From Volvariella volvacea V23 (lineage: Eukaryota > Basidiomycota > Agaricomycetes > Agaricales > Pluteaceae), in contig KB722741.1 in NCBI GenBank assembly GCA_000349905.1, forward strand, positions 833,392 to 897,391: a stretch of 64,000 nucleotides of DNA, written 5' to 3'. The position numbers and the translations under genes are program-made. How positions within the stretch are numbered: position 1 is the first letter of the stretch; every line of letters begins with the position of its first letter. Below, piece after piece: positions 1-11,188 of the stretch. The notes beneath the pieces were generated by a model. It was not told the DNA's origin. It did not search any database and saw only the letters and a list, made by a program, of their open reading frames with translations.

Positions 1-204
1 ATTCCTGACAAGTAAGAATCTATATTGCACAAAAAAGCAGACTGTTTGGAGAGTTAAAAATGAGCCCCAGTTTGCTGACTAAGTAAATTTGAGAGTGGAT
101 GTGCAATAGCATATGAAACATTGCCCAGTATAAAGCTTTGATGACAGTACCAAAATTAGGCCTAGTTTGAAGTTCAGAACAGAGTGTTTGACATATATTT
201 CACA

Positions 205-615
205 CTTATGATGATGAGAAATCATCATTCAGCTTGTGTGCTTTCGGACAATTGGACTTATCTTTCCTTTCAAGTAGTTACAACCTCTTTCAGTAACTAC
301 AATAGCATTCCTCCATTTAGCAGTGTACGCACGTATAGCTTACGCGTTCTTAGCTTACGCATACATATGACTTGAGTATCGCATTTCCTTTCTCAGCCAA
401 AACCTAATACTACAAGAACATATAAATACTTCAATTCTTTAGTGTAGAACTTTAGCTTGACCTCTTGTACTATATTGTACTTTATTGTGTGAATATCATC
501 TCAACTCATCTCATTAACACCTTTGATGGAATATCAACTCAGCGAATCGCTAGCTATAATCATTCTTGTCATCTTACTCATTCTTGATGGAAGCACTAAA
601 TCATTACCATTATAA
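205..615 (+). repeat. Left arm of an inverted repeat (LTR-like)
   Basis: This stretch matches the reverse complement of about 2440-2868 over roughly 410 bp with scattered mismatches. Shared landmarks are a start like GATGAGAAA.CATCATTCAG, a TATAAATACTTC box near 420-431, and the run AGAACTTTAGCTTGACCTC. The TATA box about 230 bp in and the TG...-type start of the other arm suggest an LTR promoter region, but no element coding sequence is seen. I infer a diverged LTR relic. Confidence 0.6.
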
Positions 616-2300
616 ACATATGATGTGTTAAGGTGAAGTTGCCATAATAGAGCAAAGCCAATTCATGAGAAGGTCACCTGAGACCACTAGATGTGCACAC
701 TCATACTGGATGTATTGCTCATGATGTGCTACCATAATGGAAAGGCTTGCAAAGTTTTTCAGACCACTACCTTCCTATTACAGACTTGTAACAATACTCT
801 AAGCTCTACTCAGTGGCTGGTATTCTCACCTAGATCTTAAAACTTTGATCTTAGGTAGCACTGGACCTGTGTTGTGGAAGAAGCAAATACTCAGATTCTA
901 TTCCCAAGCGAAGAATAGTAAGTAAAGGTGTAAGAAGAAGAAGCTAGCTCATAGTTGCTTACCTATTCCCAAGCGAAGAATCTTTAAAGCTGGGGAATAG
1001 GTAGTAGAAAGTAGTGCAGTATATATACTACTTGAGGATAAATAAAGATAAATAAAAGGATATAATCTCTTGGGTGAAGAGAAGTGGGGGATAAGAATGA
1101 AAGTAAGAAAGTGGGAGTTCTGAGTGAAGAATGTAGTGCACAGACCAGAGGACGCATAAGTTGGGTTAGCATGTATGCATAAGCCTGTGTCATGCACAGT
1201 TAATGTGGGAAGGGGATGGAGTCATATGGAATCATAATCAACCTTCTAACTCGACACATGTCCATCTAGAACAAGATTGAGTCATTGGATGCAATAGATA
1301 ACAAAGGGTATACCATATATGAAGAACGGAGATGGGTAGAATAGAAATGAGTATCGTAGATGAGGGTATAGGGTGTGGATGAGTGGATGTGTGTAGGTAA
1401 TGGTGGTGTGTAAGAGGGGAAATAAGGTAATATGTATTATGTATTGAAGATATGGTAAAGAGGGTAAGTGAAAAAAGGAAGAGAAAAGGAGAAATGAAAT
1501 AATGAAGATGTTTGATGGGTATCTGGTTGTGGGTGTAGGTACTTAGTCAGTGCCTGAATTGTTGGGTGTTTATGTTGAGGGCTCTTATGAGTCCTGACAA
1601 CCTGATAGCCTTGTGCTCATAAAAATCCCAAAGCAGATGCAATCACACTTGTTTCTGTGACAGGAAAACTTCCTGAAAAAGTAGTAATATTTCTTATTTT
1701 GTCTTGGTTTGATTATTTTATTTCTCTTGATTCTTTTAATATTTTATTTGATGGACTATCAGAAATGACATTCCATAAAAGATTCCTCGATGCTGTTTAC
1801 GAAGAACTATACAGTTCTAATTTATTTGTACATCTACTCAGTATATAAGGCCTTCAAGGTCGATTAAAATATCAAGCAATCTTGTCTCCGGATTTTATGA
1901 GTGAACTTGAGTGCTGCTTTGCTTGACGAATCATATAGTTACTTGGGATATAGTCTACTTGAGAATTGGCTTCTTGGGAAGAGTTTTGGGATATAGTTTG
2001 TTTGCGAGTGAGAGCGAACCACTAGATATTGATCTAAGGGTTTCAGCATTGTCGTAAGCATGTACATCGAGCGGATTCTTAAACAGAATTTCACTGGGCA
2101 TCAATTAAAATCCACCTGAAGCTCAGAAGAGTTTTATTTGATCAGGACTTTATAGCTTAAGTGTGCGAAGGCCTGTATTCTACATTACGAGTAAAGGAGA
2201 TCTAATTTACGGGGTCACCAATGCTTTGGACATCATCTGGAAATCGCCGAGAGGAAGTTCATCAAGCCAAGTAGACGCCAGTCTAGCCGCCCCCACGAAC
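616..2300. other. Stretch without a recognisable gene
   Basis: No ORF here resembles a known family. A 19-bp direct repeat CTATTCCCAAGCGAAGAAT occurs at 898-916 and again at 963-981. The + strand from about 1310 to 1520 is strongly purine-rich (G/A tracts, GTGTGG and GGAAA repeats). The segment lies between the inverted repeat arms, so it may be degraded internal sequence of a mobile element. Confidence 0.4.
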
Positions 2301-2302
2301 TT

Positions 2303-2432
2303 AAGCTTGATTTGGGTGTTTTTGGAGTTGTGTGTGTGTTGCATATCGCCTCTAGTGCTTCAGGAGCAGATCTCGAGAGCGTGCGCATCTCACAGTTTTC
2401 AGGGCCATCCCACAGTCAGCTTTTCAGCATCA
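2303..2432. repeat. Direct repeat, copy A (uninterrupted)
   Basis: Starts with AAGCTTGATTTGGGTGTTTT and runs through a CTCTAGTGCTTCAGGAGCAG segment. It is repeated at 2874-2932 continued at 3775-3870, where the second copy is split by an LTR. This copy gives the empty-site sequence for that insertion. Confidence 0.7.
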
Positions 2433-2439
2433 TTAGAGT

Positions 2440-2868
2440 TTGATGGAGGTACCTTAGTACTTCTGTTGAGGATGAATAAGATGACAAGAATAAGGAAGAC
2501 AGCGACAAGCTGAGTCAAAGATCCGTCAAAGGCGTTAATGAGGTAAGTCAAGATGATATTCGCACAGCAAAGTACGAGAAAGATACAGGAGGTCAAGCTA
2601 AAGTTCTATGCTAGAAAGTGGAAGTATTTATACATTTTTGTGGTATTAGGTCTGGCTGCAAAAGGAAATGCAATACTTGAGTCATATGTATGTGTAAGCT
2701 ATGAACATATAAGCTATACACATGTACACTACTGAATGAAGGAATGCTATTGTAGTTACTGAAAATGGTTGTAACTACCAAAAGAAAATGAGTCTGATGC
2801 AATGTCTGAGAGATAAACGAAAGTCCGAAAGCACACAGGCTGAATGATGGTTTCTCACCATCATAACA
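2440..2868 (-). repeat. Right arm of the inverted repeat (LTR-like, reverse orientation)
   Basis: Read on the minus strand it begins TGTTATGATGGTGAGAAACC at 2868, contains a TATAAATACTTCC box, and follows the 205-615 arm base by base with moderate divergence. The direct-repeat segment (copy A and copy B) abuts it on both sides, so this may be one LTR of a tandem pair. That last point is inference. Confidence 0.6.
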
Positions 2869-2873
2869 CAAAC

Positions 2874-3870
2874 TAAAGCTTGATTTGGGTGTTTTTGGAG
2901 TTATGTAGATATTGCATATCACCTCTAGTGCTTGTCACAGTTTTCCATATTTGATCATATTTGTTGCATGATTATATTATCAACATCTAATTATCCCTTC
3001 CTTTTTATCACCTTACACCTTTTTAGCGCTCATCTTTAACCTTGGTTGCCCTTATAACACAAGTAACTACCTTACCTTGGACATTATAAGTGGCTATCAC
3101 CTTCTAGGTTACATTATATGCCCTAGTAGTAACACTCCTAAATGTCTTCACACTCTTATATTCTAAGCGCTGGTTATAAGCCTTAGATATACTAAGTTAC
3201 TACTACCTAGTGGCTATCTCATAGACACTCTCTTACCTTAAGCACTAGTCAAGCCTTAAGTGCCTAGAGTGGTTAACCCTTAGGTTATACCCCAAGTGTT
3301 CCTAGACACCTTGAGCAGTTACTCATAATGCACTAGTATAAGTGCTTACCGTATTCCATACCTTTCATCAACACCCTTTAGTCATCATCTATTATGACAT
3401 CAATAGTTGGTTCCAGAATACTCTAGAACTCTTGGTAAATCTCTGATTACATTATGACTTACATCATATGTTGTACCTTGTAGAATATCCTAGAATACTC
3501 CTAATTATGTACACAGTACTATACTTAGTTATTGGAGTCCTAAATAGTCACATGACTTTCATCAGGCTGGTAGATCAATTAGTCAATGCACTACAAATAA
3601 TAACAAATACATACATACAACCTTCATGTATATAAGGCTTGTATCTCTGGGTTTCACTCCCCAGATCAATCAATCTGTCTCTTAGACTGATATCACCATC
3701 ATTTGAGTACACTCAACCCTGGCACTAAGACTTTTTTCTTATAAGATCCCTTGTTGGTCAGTTGTCCCATAACAGTGCTCTAAAAACCAATCTCAAGAGT
3801 ATGCACATTTCACCAATTTTCAGAGCTATTTCATTGTCAGCTTTTTATTAGTTTTTTTGATATAGCTCTT
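2874..3870. repeat. Direct repeat, copy B, split by a solo LTR
   Basis: The left part (2874-2932) and right part (3775-3870) together align with copy A at 2303-2432. The interruption is exactly the 842-bp element annotated at 2933-3774. Confidence 0.7.
2933..3774 (+). mobile_element. Solo LTR of an LTR retrotransposon, 842 bp
   Basis: The element begins TGTCACAG and ends CCCATAACA, so it has the TG...CA ends and short TGT/ACA inverted termini of LTRs. It is flanked by a perfect 5-bp target duplication, GTGCT at 2928-2932 and 3775-3779. The uninterrupted repeat copy at 2303-2432 carries the same site once (TCTAGTGCTTCAGG), which confirms the borders. A TATATAAGG box at about 3629-3637 fits an LTR promoter. 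No gag or pol coding sequence and no second LTR lie next to it, so I call it a solo LTR left by recombination between LTRs. The superfamily (Ty3 or Copia) cannot be told from the LTR alone. Confidence 0.85.
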
Positions 3871-4108
3871 CTTTGGAGTTTGCTACATATTTTGTAGTTA
3901 TCTTCAAAAATTGACTTTGAACTATGGGCTGTGGCTAGCACCCAGCATATCTAAGTCTGAAATTAAATCTATTTTAGATATAGTAAATTGTAAAAGCAAT
4001 AGTTTAATTATCATAATCACATAGATTTTTCTGACATTTAATACTATCATGTATATTTATTATAAGTTGGAATTCTGTTATGGCAACTCTATCTTAATGT
4101 ATCATGAG

Positions 4109-4591
4109 TCAAAGATAAGTCAATATCTCCAGAGGGCAAATAAGATGATAAGAGCAAAGTAGATAGCCTAATGGTTGAGTTGACCACACCATGTGCGTAG
4201 TCGAACAAGGACTGAAGCTCGAAGCAATATGCAATGGATTCAGGCGTCTTCTCAAACACCTGGACGCGTCCTGCACCGCGAAAGGACTTGATGTCGAGCA
4301 ACGGGCCGTCCAGCAGCAGCCAAGGAACTGCAACGGAGCAGAATGAGCACAACAACCCCTTCGAATGCTCGAGTTCAACGCACGCCGCTTCACGTCCTCC
4401 CAGACTTCATCTAGCGTTACTGTCGCGAACTCTGCCGGGTTGAGCCCATCGATCGCGCGCCGCACATCCCTTATATTGAGAAGAAAAAAGCTCTTCAGAG
4501 AGAGTGCGTGAAGAAGAATTAATGGGGGTGGGAAACAAAAAGCACTTCCTTCTTGGAAATAATCATCGGGTTTTGTCGAGTTGGTAAACAC
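4109..4591 (-). pseudogene. N-terminal fragment of the MYND zinc-finger gene family
   Basis: Minus-strand reading gives a segment with VTLDEVWEDVKRR followed, after a likely intron, by VFEKTPESIAYCFELQSLF and DYAHGVV. These match the first two exons of the intact MYND gene at 17056 (SWEEVYEDVEK; DPIPEALVYNRQLCSLFTFA) and of its decayed copy at 22.4 kb (SLEEVYRDVERS; EEIPESVAYRTHLPSLFCFA). The homologous reading frames are offset and the rest of the family protein, including the MYND finger, is absent. I infer a truncated duplicate next to the repeat-rich left end. Confidence 0.55.
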
Positions 4592-5363
4592 TACTCTAGA
4601 GGGTGCTGGATATGGGTTAGCGATGACGGAGCTTGTCGGTGCATTGGCTAGGACGTACGCTGCGTCAGGTTTGAGCCGGAACTAGGAAAGGGAACGATTC
4701 CACTACCATATTAGATGTGTGTCAGTTCAATTGTTTCTAATGAAGTTGACGAAGCGCTAACCAAAAGTTCTGTGATTGGTGCCACGGAAGGCCAGCACCG
4801 CTTCAACTTCCATCGCTGACTGAGCAAAGGGCTCACCAAAGCTAGACAAAGTTAATACGCGCATGGGAAAAGGATTTCGCATTCCGTGCGTGAGGTCTAG
4901 GAGAGGAGGGAAGTACAAACCTCCTATATATCTTCCTCTCAATTCAGCTGGCTACCACTATGTCCAGCGAGATTGAGAAGTTGTCAAGACTAGCCTTCCT
5001 AGGAGTACGAAACGGCACTAGCCACCAACGTCGGACATTTGCTCCACATGTACAGTCAGCTGCGACGTAACTCCCAATGGTGTCAATCCACGTACATCTC
5101 ACAGCAGCACTTTACCCCTCACCTTTTCATCCAATTCAAATGCAAGCACTTTTGTGTACTACCTTAATCGTTTTTAGAGTCCCAGATTCTGTTAATCGAC
5201 GAGATCAAGCTGAGATGAAGGATGGGGAACCATGAGAGCCTGACATTGTCTCGACTTACCTCACAGTTTGAGCGACGTCCCAAGCAGAGGCTTCACCAAA
5301 CCCAGCCAACCTCTCCCATACAATATTGCGCCATCAGTAGCAGCTTGCATACCAAAGAGTGGT
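4592..5363. other. Intergenic, no gene seen
   Basis: Only short ORFs without family features are present. Nothing repetitive was noticed. Confidence 0.4.
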
Positions 5364-5369
5364 TATAAA
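5364..5369 (+). promoter_or_regulatory. TATA box of the secreted Gly/Leu-rich protein gene
   Basis: TATAAA in the context GGTTATAAACTGACC, about 56 bp before the ATG at 5425. Its minus-strand paralogue has a similar box at the same distance. Confidence 0.5.
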
Positions 5370-5424
5370 CTGACCTCGTCTTCATCCCCCCTCATCCAAA
5401 ACCCCTCAAACCTCCACACGCACC

Positions 5425-6470
5425 ATGAGACTCTTAGCTATTTCCATCGGACTTCTGGCTTCATTGTTCTGCATCGTTTCTGCAAGTCCTACCGGGGCCA
5501 CCGCGGAACCCGTCCGACAAGATGTAGGTGCTGGTGTCTCTTTCAGAGCCTTGGGGCTAATATATCCATAGAATGGGAGACTCCAACCGACAGCTCCCAC
5601 GAATCTTGACGAAAATACGCCCTTCGGAGTGAGGAAACCAAGACTTTTTCCTAAACACTATCGACTCACCGCTCACCTCTATCCAGTACACCAAAGCACT
5701 CCTGGACTCCCTTTCGTTGAACAACTACGACCAACTGCTCGGGGAGGCTCAAAATAACCTAGACACGGTACGTCAGCTCGACCTTCAGATGAAGCGGACC
5801 TCACCCTTGCGTGACGCGATCAAGACCCTCACCGCGCTCGTTCACTGCTCACTCAAACCATCTGCCTGGAAACGCGCTGAAAACGGAACTGAGCACGATC
5901 CCGAAAGCGCTCAACAAAATCCAGTACGCACCTCTCACTTCCCCCTTCGTTCACGACTTCTCAGCTCATAACCCATCCTTACACCAGCCTGCACCCCTTA
6001 ACGATACCGACCTCCTCCTCAAACTCACAGCACACGCAACGACCAAAGCCCAGCTGCACTACCTCTCCCTGCTGATCTCTAATATGCCTGCCTTGAACTC
6101 CACCGCTGAGGGGTTGTTGTCCAAACTCAAAATAGTTCCCGAACCAGCCAGCACGGAAGAAACGATCGGCGGAATCCTCTCTGTACGTCAACCCCATTCC
6201 TTCCTACATAATCGAGCGAATAGTTCCGTGGATCAGACGCGCTCACCTCCGACTCTTTGTTCAATCTAGGGCGTCACGCACGGTATAAACTTTATAACCG
6301 CGATGGTGCCGCTGTTGATTCTGCAGCTCTTGCACGGTGCGGATCTGGACCTTGGAGGTGTGGGGTTGGGTGGACTGGGGTTGGGTGGGCTAGGTCTCGG
6401 TGGGCTTGGCGGGTTGGGCGGGTTGGGGTTGAAAGAACTCACTAATGCTACCAGGTCTGGGGCTATCTGA
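5425..6470 (+). CDS. Small secreted protein with Gly/Leu-repeat C-terminus (paralogue 1)
   Basis: Six exons join in frame: 5425-5523, 5572-5628, 5687-5767, 5825-5923, 5988-6182 and 6270-6470 (about 242 aa). All introns start GT, end AG and are phase 0. The N-terminus MRLLAISIGLLASLFCIVSA is a clear signal peptide, so the product should be secreted. The C-terminus after ETIGGILS.GVTHGINFIT is hydrophobic and then becomes a run of GLGG units (about residues 208-230). The gene at 25268-26190 on the other strand is a paralogue: it shares the EETIGGILS motif, the GVTH.INFIT..VP motif, the GLGG tail and the positions of the last introns. I do not recognise a named family and infer only a secreted, possibly wall- or membrane-associated role. 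The third intron boundary (5768-5824) is the least certain. Confidence 0.75.
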
Positions 6471-6792
6471 CGGGAGGAGCGGAAGAGGGTAAATACGATT
6501 ATATGACATTTCTTGATGCACGTTTTCTTGTCGGCCGATCGCTTAAGGGTACCTCTTGGAAAATATTGATCACTTAACTCATCTATACCCGCATATATGC
6601 GCCCTTGGATTGAACGAAGATTCATTATAAAAAATACTATCAAGATACATAACACCTTTCCATACAACCGTCAGCAATACCCCTTACAAAGTACCAACCA
6701 CCGAACGACTCACCAGAGCTATATACACAGCTCATATCCTGCAAGACGAGCAAACGATCAGAGACCAAGAAACAATCTCTTCCTCCGCGCCA

Positions 6793-8443
6793 TCACGTCA
6801 TAGCAACGCCACTCGCACCAGCACTCATCCCCTCCAACAACTTGAGATGCACAATCCCACACGCTCCAACGTTAAAGTCCTTGACCAGCCTATACTTCCT
6901 TTCCGCACCACAGTTCGGCACAGCACACCTTGGCTTCTCCTTTGAGGGCAGAGGAAGCGGCGGTGGGACCAACGGTCCGCCCGTACCATGAGCAGATGGT
7001 AGAGCACTACCCCCTCGCATTCGCCGCCGTACTTTCCATCTTCACATCTCCGTCTTTATCAACACCCCCCTGCCCCTGCCCCTCCTCCACCTCCTCCACA
7101 GGCCTCATCCACCCAGGCAACGCACACACCGGCGCCGAAAAACTAATACACACCCGCCCCTTCTTCCCCTCCCCTCCATCCTCCACCCTCGACACCCAGC
7201 GATACATCACAGGCAGGGGCGGAACAGCCTTCTCGACATCAACGCCCTCCATCGCTTGCTCTATCGCGCCAAGCTCTGCACCACCACCGGCGCCGTCTTC
7301 GTCCTCAGCGGGGGTACGCGACCCAGCGAGGTTGGGTGTATCCGCCGTCGACGCTGCTGCTGCTGCTGCCGCCGCGGGACCGCGTTTGCCCTTTGTGCGG
7401 GATTGCTTCTTGAGCAGGCGGTTGATGGTTTCGGCCTAGATTTCCAAATGGCAGGCAGATGAGCGATCGCGGACAAATCGACCGAGTAGGATGCGCACCT
7501 TTTCGTTCTCGAGTTTCTTTTCGGATAGGTTCTTGCGCTTGCGTGCTGTTTCTTCGCGGCGGAGGGCGAGTTCTGTTTCATTCAGGACCTTCTTCCGCTT
7601 GATGCCCTCGTCTGTTGTATGTCTTAGTTTGGCGAATATGCAGGGATCAGAATGTACTTACCCAGTGAGACGTGTGACGAGTCAACGACGGAGGCAAGGA
7701 CGGCTTGTCTGGTCGTCATGGGCCGAGTAGATGGTGCAGCGATGGAAGTTGCTCTCGAATACGTGTTATTGGTGTCTTCATCTTCTTCACCCTCGTCCTC
7801 ATCCTCCGACTCGATATTCAAAACCCTCGCTGTCACAACATATTCATTCAGCGGGCGCTTCCACGCCAATTTGAAACATACCTTGTGAGCGCCCACCCCG
7901 CTTCCCTCTCGGCGGCGGGATAGGTTCGGGAGTGGCAGCCGCACTCGTATTCGCAGTAGACGGAGCAGGCAACTTGAGTTTAATCTTCAAATGCTGTTGC
8001 TGCCCCGTCGACGCAGCAGCCTTCCCCCTCCCCCCACCCCTCCCAGCCCCATACCTCCCCCCGGCATTCCTCAACGTCGTACTCCTCACCCCACCCGCCT
8101 TTGGCCGCACCTCCTCCTCTTCCTCCTCCTCCTCCTCATCAGCATCCTCGTCATCCGACTCTTGCATCTCATCCACCTCCTCGTCGCCCTCGACGTCCAC
8201 CTCGACACCGTCCCACTCCACATCCTCCTCGACGTCCTCGTCACCGTCGCCCTCGCCCTCGCCGTCGTTCTGGCCCGAGTCCTCGTCCGAGTCGGCCTCG
8301 AGCTCGTCGTTCACCTCTGCATCGTCGTCCACGTCAGACTCGGCACTCGAGTCCCTGGTCGCATTCGGCTCGACCGCTATCTCCGGCTCAGACTCCTCCG
8401 ACAGCCGCATATCTACGCCAATTGCCCGACGACGGAGACGCAT
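6793..8443 (-). CDS. INO80 chromatin-remodelling complex subunit (Ies2 / INO80B-like, PAPA-1 plus HIT-type finger)
   Basis: Five exons read from 8443 down: 8443-7882, 7829-7662, 7611-7499, 7435-7066 and 7013-6793 (about 477 aa). The N-terminal third is extremely acidic (long D/E runs, residues about 15-110), followed by a basic KRGGR stretch. The middle has the PAPA-1-like helix (NETELALRREETARKRKNL, then EKKLENEK and AETINRLLKKQ). The C-terminus has a HIT-type finger remnant, CAVPNCGAERKYRLV and ACGIVHLKLLEG, missing one usual Cys. Known relatives are subunits of the nuclear INO80 ATPase complex that slides nucleosomes. The last intron (52 nt, 7014-7065) is inferred because the PAPA-1 and finger frames differ by one base; a frameshift is the alternative. 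The start at 8443 is the first ATG of the acidic frame. Confidence 0.8.
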
Positions 8444-8800
8444 GTTCAAAAGTGGGTAAGAGGGGAAGGGGTAGGGACACCGTCAAGACCAAAGTTGCGT
8501 TGGGGGGGTGCGGAGTTGGAGTTGCGGGGCGGGGTATGGGGTTGTTGCGTGATGGCGTGGAGAGGAAAGCGTGCGTGCGGACGTGGTGTGGTGGTGGTTA
8601 AAAAGAGTAACGAAAGCCAAGGAATCGCGGGAAAAAAACAAGCCAAACGTCAGTCTCCAAAGTTTAATTACACAAATGGAAGGTTTCTGGGATCTGAAGA
8701 GCCCCCTCCTCCCTTGGGTGTGGAGAGCAAACTGACTCCGGGAAACACAGGGACCCCTCGTCAGAGATTCCAAACTCGATTGGAATCCAGCAGCTTGGTG

Positions 8801-9109
8801 CTATCCATCTGCCACCGAGTCCACCGTGTGTCCATGTGTCCGAGTGTATGTCCATATATAATCCCCCGGGACCAAGACATCGTGGCAAACAAACTCACCG
8901 CTTTCATTTCCGGGTCCATCATCATCTGCGAGCGTAATTGATGTCCTCAGATTGGACGTCGGGGGCTGCTTCTCGGCGCCGCGCCGTGCTGGTGCGCGCT
9001 CGGACCGCGCGTAGCTCGTGGCGATGGGACGAGAGGAGGAGGATGCGGGAGGTGGGCGTTGCATTTTTTTGAACACTCGCCTCCTGGTCTGCCTGTTCTG
9101 CGGCTCCAT
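8801..9109 (-). CDS. Hypothetical ORF, possible first exon
   Basis: A 102-codon ATG ORF, rich in Arg, Pro and Ser at its start (MEPQNRQTRRRVFKKMQRPP). A good donor, GTGAGTTTG, lies inside it after the codons for GPGNES, so the real product may be spliced to an exon I could not find. No family is recognised. The rest of 8444-9624 shows no other gene; several long readings there are only mirror frames of the acidic INO80-subunit exon. Confidence 0.25.
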   Translation of the reverse strand: MEPQNRQTRRRVFKKMQRPPPASSSSRPIATSYARSERAPARRGAEKQPPTSNLRTSITLADDDGPGNESGEFVCHDVLVPGDYIWTYTRTHGHTVDSVADG

Positions 9110-9624
9110 TTGTGCCGAGGGGCGTTTGGCAAGCAGGCGCAAATATCAGGGTGGCTGCCCAGAACGAGCGTCGTGCTCTCAGACGATGGTGAGGGATGGG
9201 TTTTTGTTCTATGGGGACTGAGAGTACATACGATGGCCCCCACTAATTAGCTACTCTGTGTATAAGTACCTAGGGTAAGAATCAATGTCGACTAAAGACG
9301 GTTGTGAGCGAATCAGCGAAAGGAGACTCGAGAGAGGTAACCATATGAAGAGACAAGACGTATCGTATCGTACACTAATACTCAGGAAACCGAGGATGGT
9401 GGGTATACGTGAAGGGTTCCAGCGTGATACCCTTCATCTAGACTTACTTCATGCCCGAAGAGAAGCACCAACGCTCCCGCCAAGCAGAAGGACCAGTAAC
9501 TATACAAGTACAACCTCGGCGACACATCAGTACATAGAACAAGGGCATAACGAGAGCATGCATAAATAATTCCCTCGACCAGCCCGTGTCCCAACCGGGA
9601 TCAAAACAGAAGCCCAACATCACA

Positions 9625-11188
9625 CTACAAAACCCATCCAATGGCGGTAACACCCAAAATCCCAAAAAGCTCTCTCAGATTCATACTGTTCACCACACTA
9701 GCAGCATTTTCGTCGTCATTGCCACCCCCATCTCCAGACGACCCAGGCCCCGACGCAGAAGGCGCCGGCACCTCAGATCCAGAGTTGCTCCCAGTCCCAT
9801 TAATCCTCCTCGCCAACTCCTGAAATGCCGCAAAATTATTAGGTCCCGATTCTACCGCGTTGATAGCAAACACCATCCCATTGCCACAGTGTCCTGTTTG
9901 GCCGCAATATCCCCAAATAGGCGCCGTCTATGTGGAGTTAAAATCCACGTTAGTTCCCTGGATGGATTAAAAAAAGCATGGACGCACATCATTAATCGTA
10001 ATCGTATACCTCGGAAAATCAACTGACCCAACCGAAAAAACAGGCCGACTAGACAAAACATAAAAAAAGCCCATAAGCGCCCACACACCAAAACGAAACC
10101 AAAACTCTGCACTCACAATCCAGACGAAAACCCCACCATCTCCCCACTCACACCATCCACAGCCCGCACACAGGGCTGCAAAAACGTCGACTGCGCGACA
10201 GTATGATTACCCGTCCTAAACTCAAACGTCACCGTGTCCCCGACCGACGCTTGAATGCTAGCCGGTGCAAATGTGAGCGAAGTGTCGGGGCCGACGAGGA
10301 TCTGGTGGTTGACGGGTTCCGGTGCAGGACTAGGTGCTAGAAACGCGTTTAGTCAAGCCGAATAGGGTGATCCGGATGAAGAGTGCCTACGAGGTGTCCC
10401 ATCATAACTCGTATAAACCGTCGTGTATACAGATCCCCCATGCGTGACAGTAGCAGTCGCAGTCTGCCACTGCGGGGGCGGTGGCGTCACATACGATTCC
10501 AAATCCGCATCGACAAGCGCCGAGGTCTGCGTTCCCGCCGACGTCGGGGTTGGCATAGTAACGCCCCCAGTAGCTGTGCCGTTGATTGCAATGGCGTGTT
10601 GCTGGAATGCAGAGAACGAGGTCGCACTGCCTTCGGGTCCTGGATTGATTGCGAATACCATTCCTGGAGTAAAAGATGAGTTAGTATGATTAGCCGGAGT
10701 TGGGTGGTGCGGACGGACCTGCACCGCAGTGGTTGGTTTGGCGACAGAAGAACCAGACTGGGTTCTCGTCCATGACGTGGACTTGAAATGTCGGGTTGGG
10801 GTCGTCGAGCATAACTGGTATGCTGGTGAATGATCAGAAGGGGTCATCACCACAAATTTTTGCTCGGCTTACAAGCTAGAGTCTGTCCCGCTTGGGACGG
10901 CCATACAAGGTTGATCAAACGTCGACTGAGTCACAGTATGATTTTTTGGGTTGCTGAAGGGAATTGTGATGTCAGAACGCGATTTCAGAACGCGATGAAC
11001 CATGATATGACTCACAAGATAAAGTTGATGATGTCCCCTGCAGCGGCATTAACATAAGGCGGGTCGTAAACAAGTTGTCCATTCGGGCCAACTTGAACAT
11101 CGTGCGTGACAGCCAAAACAGACGGGATCAAAGCAGCTAGGAGGATGGCCATGCTTGGAACAAAGTGCACGAACGAAAACCTGTCCAT
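9625..11188 (-). CDS. Extracellular double-cupredoxin protein, probably GPI-anchored
   Basis: Seven exons, read from 11188 (MDRFSFVHFVPSMAILLAA..., a signal peptide) to the stop at 9625. There are two plastocyanin-like domains. Domain 1 has DIINF, NPKNHTVTQSTFDQPC, NPVWFFCRQTNHCG and GMVFAINP. Domain 2 has DTVTFEF, TGNHTVAQSTFLQPC, APIWGYCGQTGHCG and GMVFAINA. Both carry His (NHTV), Cys (FFC/GYC), His (NHCG/GHCG) and Met (GMVF), the ligand set expected for a type 1 copper site. The linker is Thr/Pro-rich and the C-terminus ends with a Ser/Gly-rich stalk and a hydrophobic tail (LFGILGVTAIGWVL), as in GPI-anchored proteins. This matches the fungal 'extracellular serine-rich / cupredoxin' proteins of unknown redox role. 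All introns are GT-AG; the last two (around 10116 and 9930) were placed by aligning domain 2 to domain 1. Confidence 0.85.

Noticed and set aside
898..981. The 19-bp direct repeat as a CRISPR-like unit or target duplication
   Set aside because: Only two units with one 46-bp spacer, in a fungal genome; no element with matching ends lies between them.
6340..6432. Minisatellite-like GGGTTGGGTGGGCT repeat
   Set aside because: It is the coding repeat for the GLGG tail of the secreted protein, in frame and conserved as a motif in the paralogue, so not a separate element.
7932..8941. Long plus-strand ORFs (up to 316 codons) rich in Ser, Leu or Pro/Arg
   Set aside because: They are mirror frames of the acidic D/E-rich exon of the INO80-subunit gene on the minus strand; simple codon repeats keep all frames open. 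They lack family motifs and splice logic.
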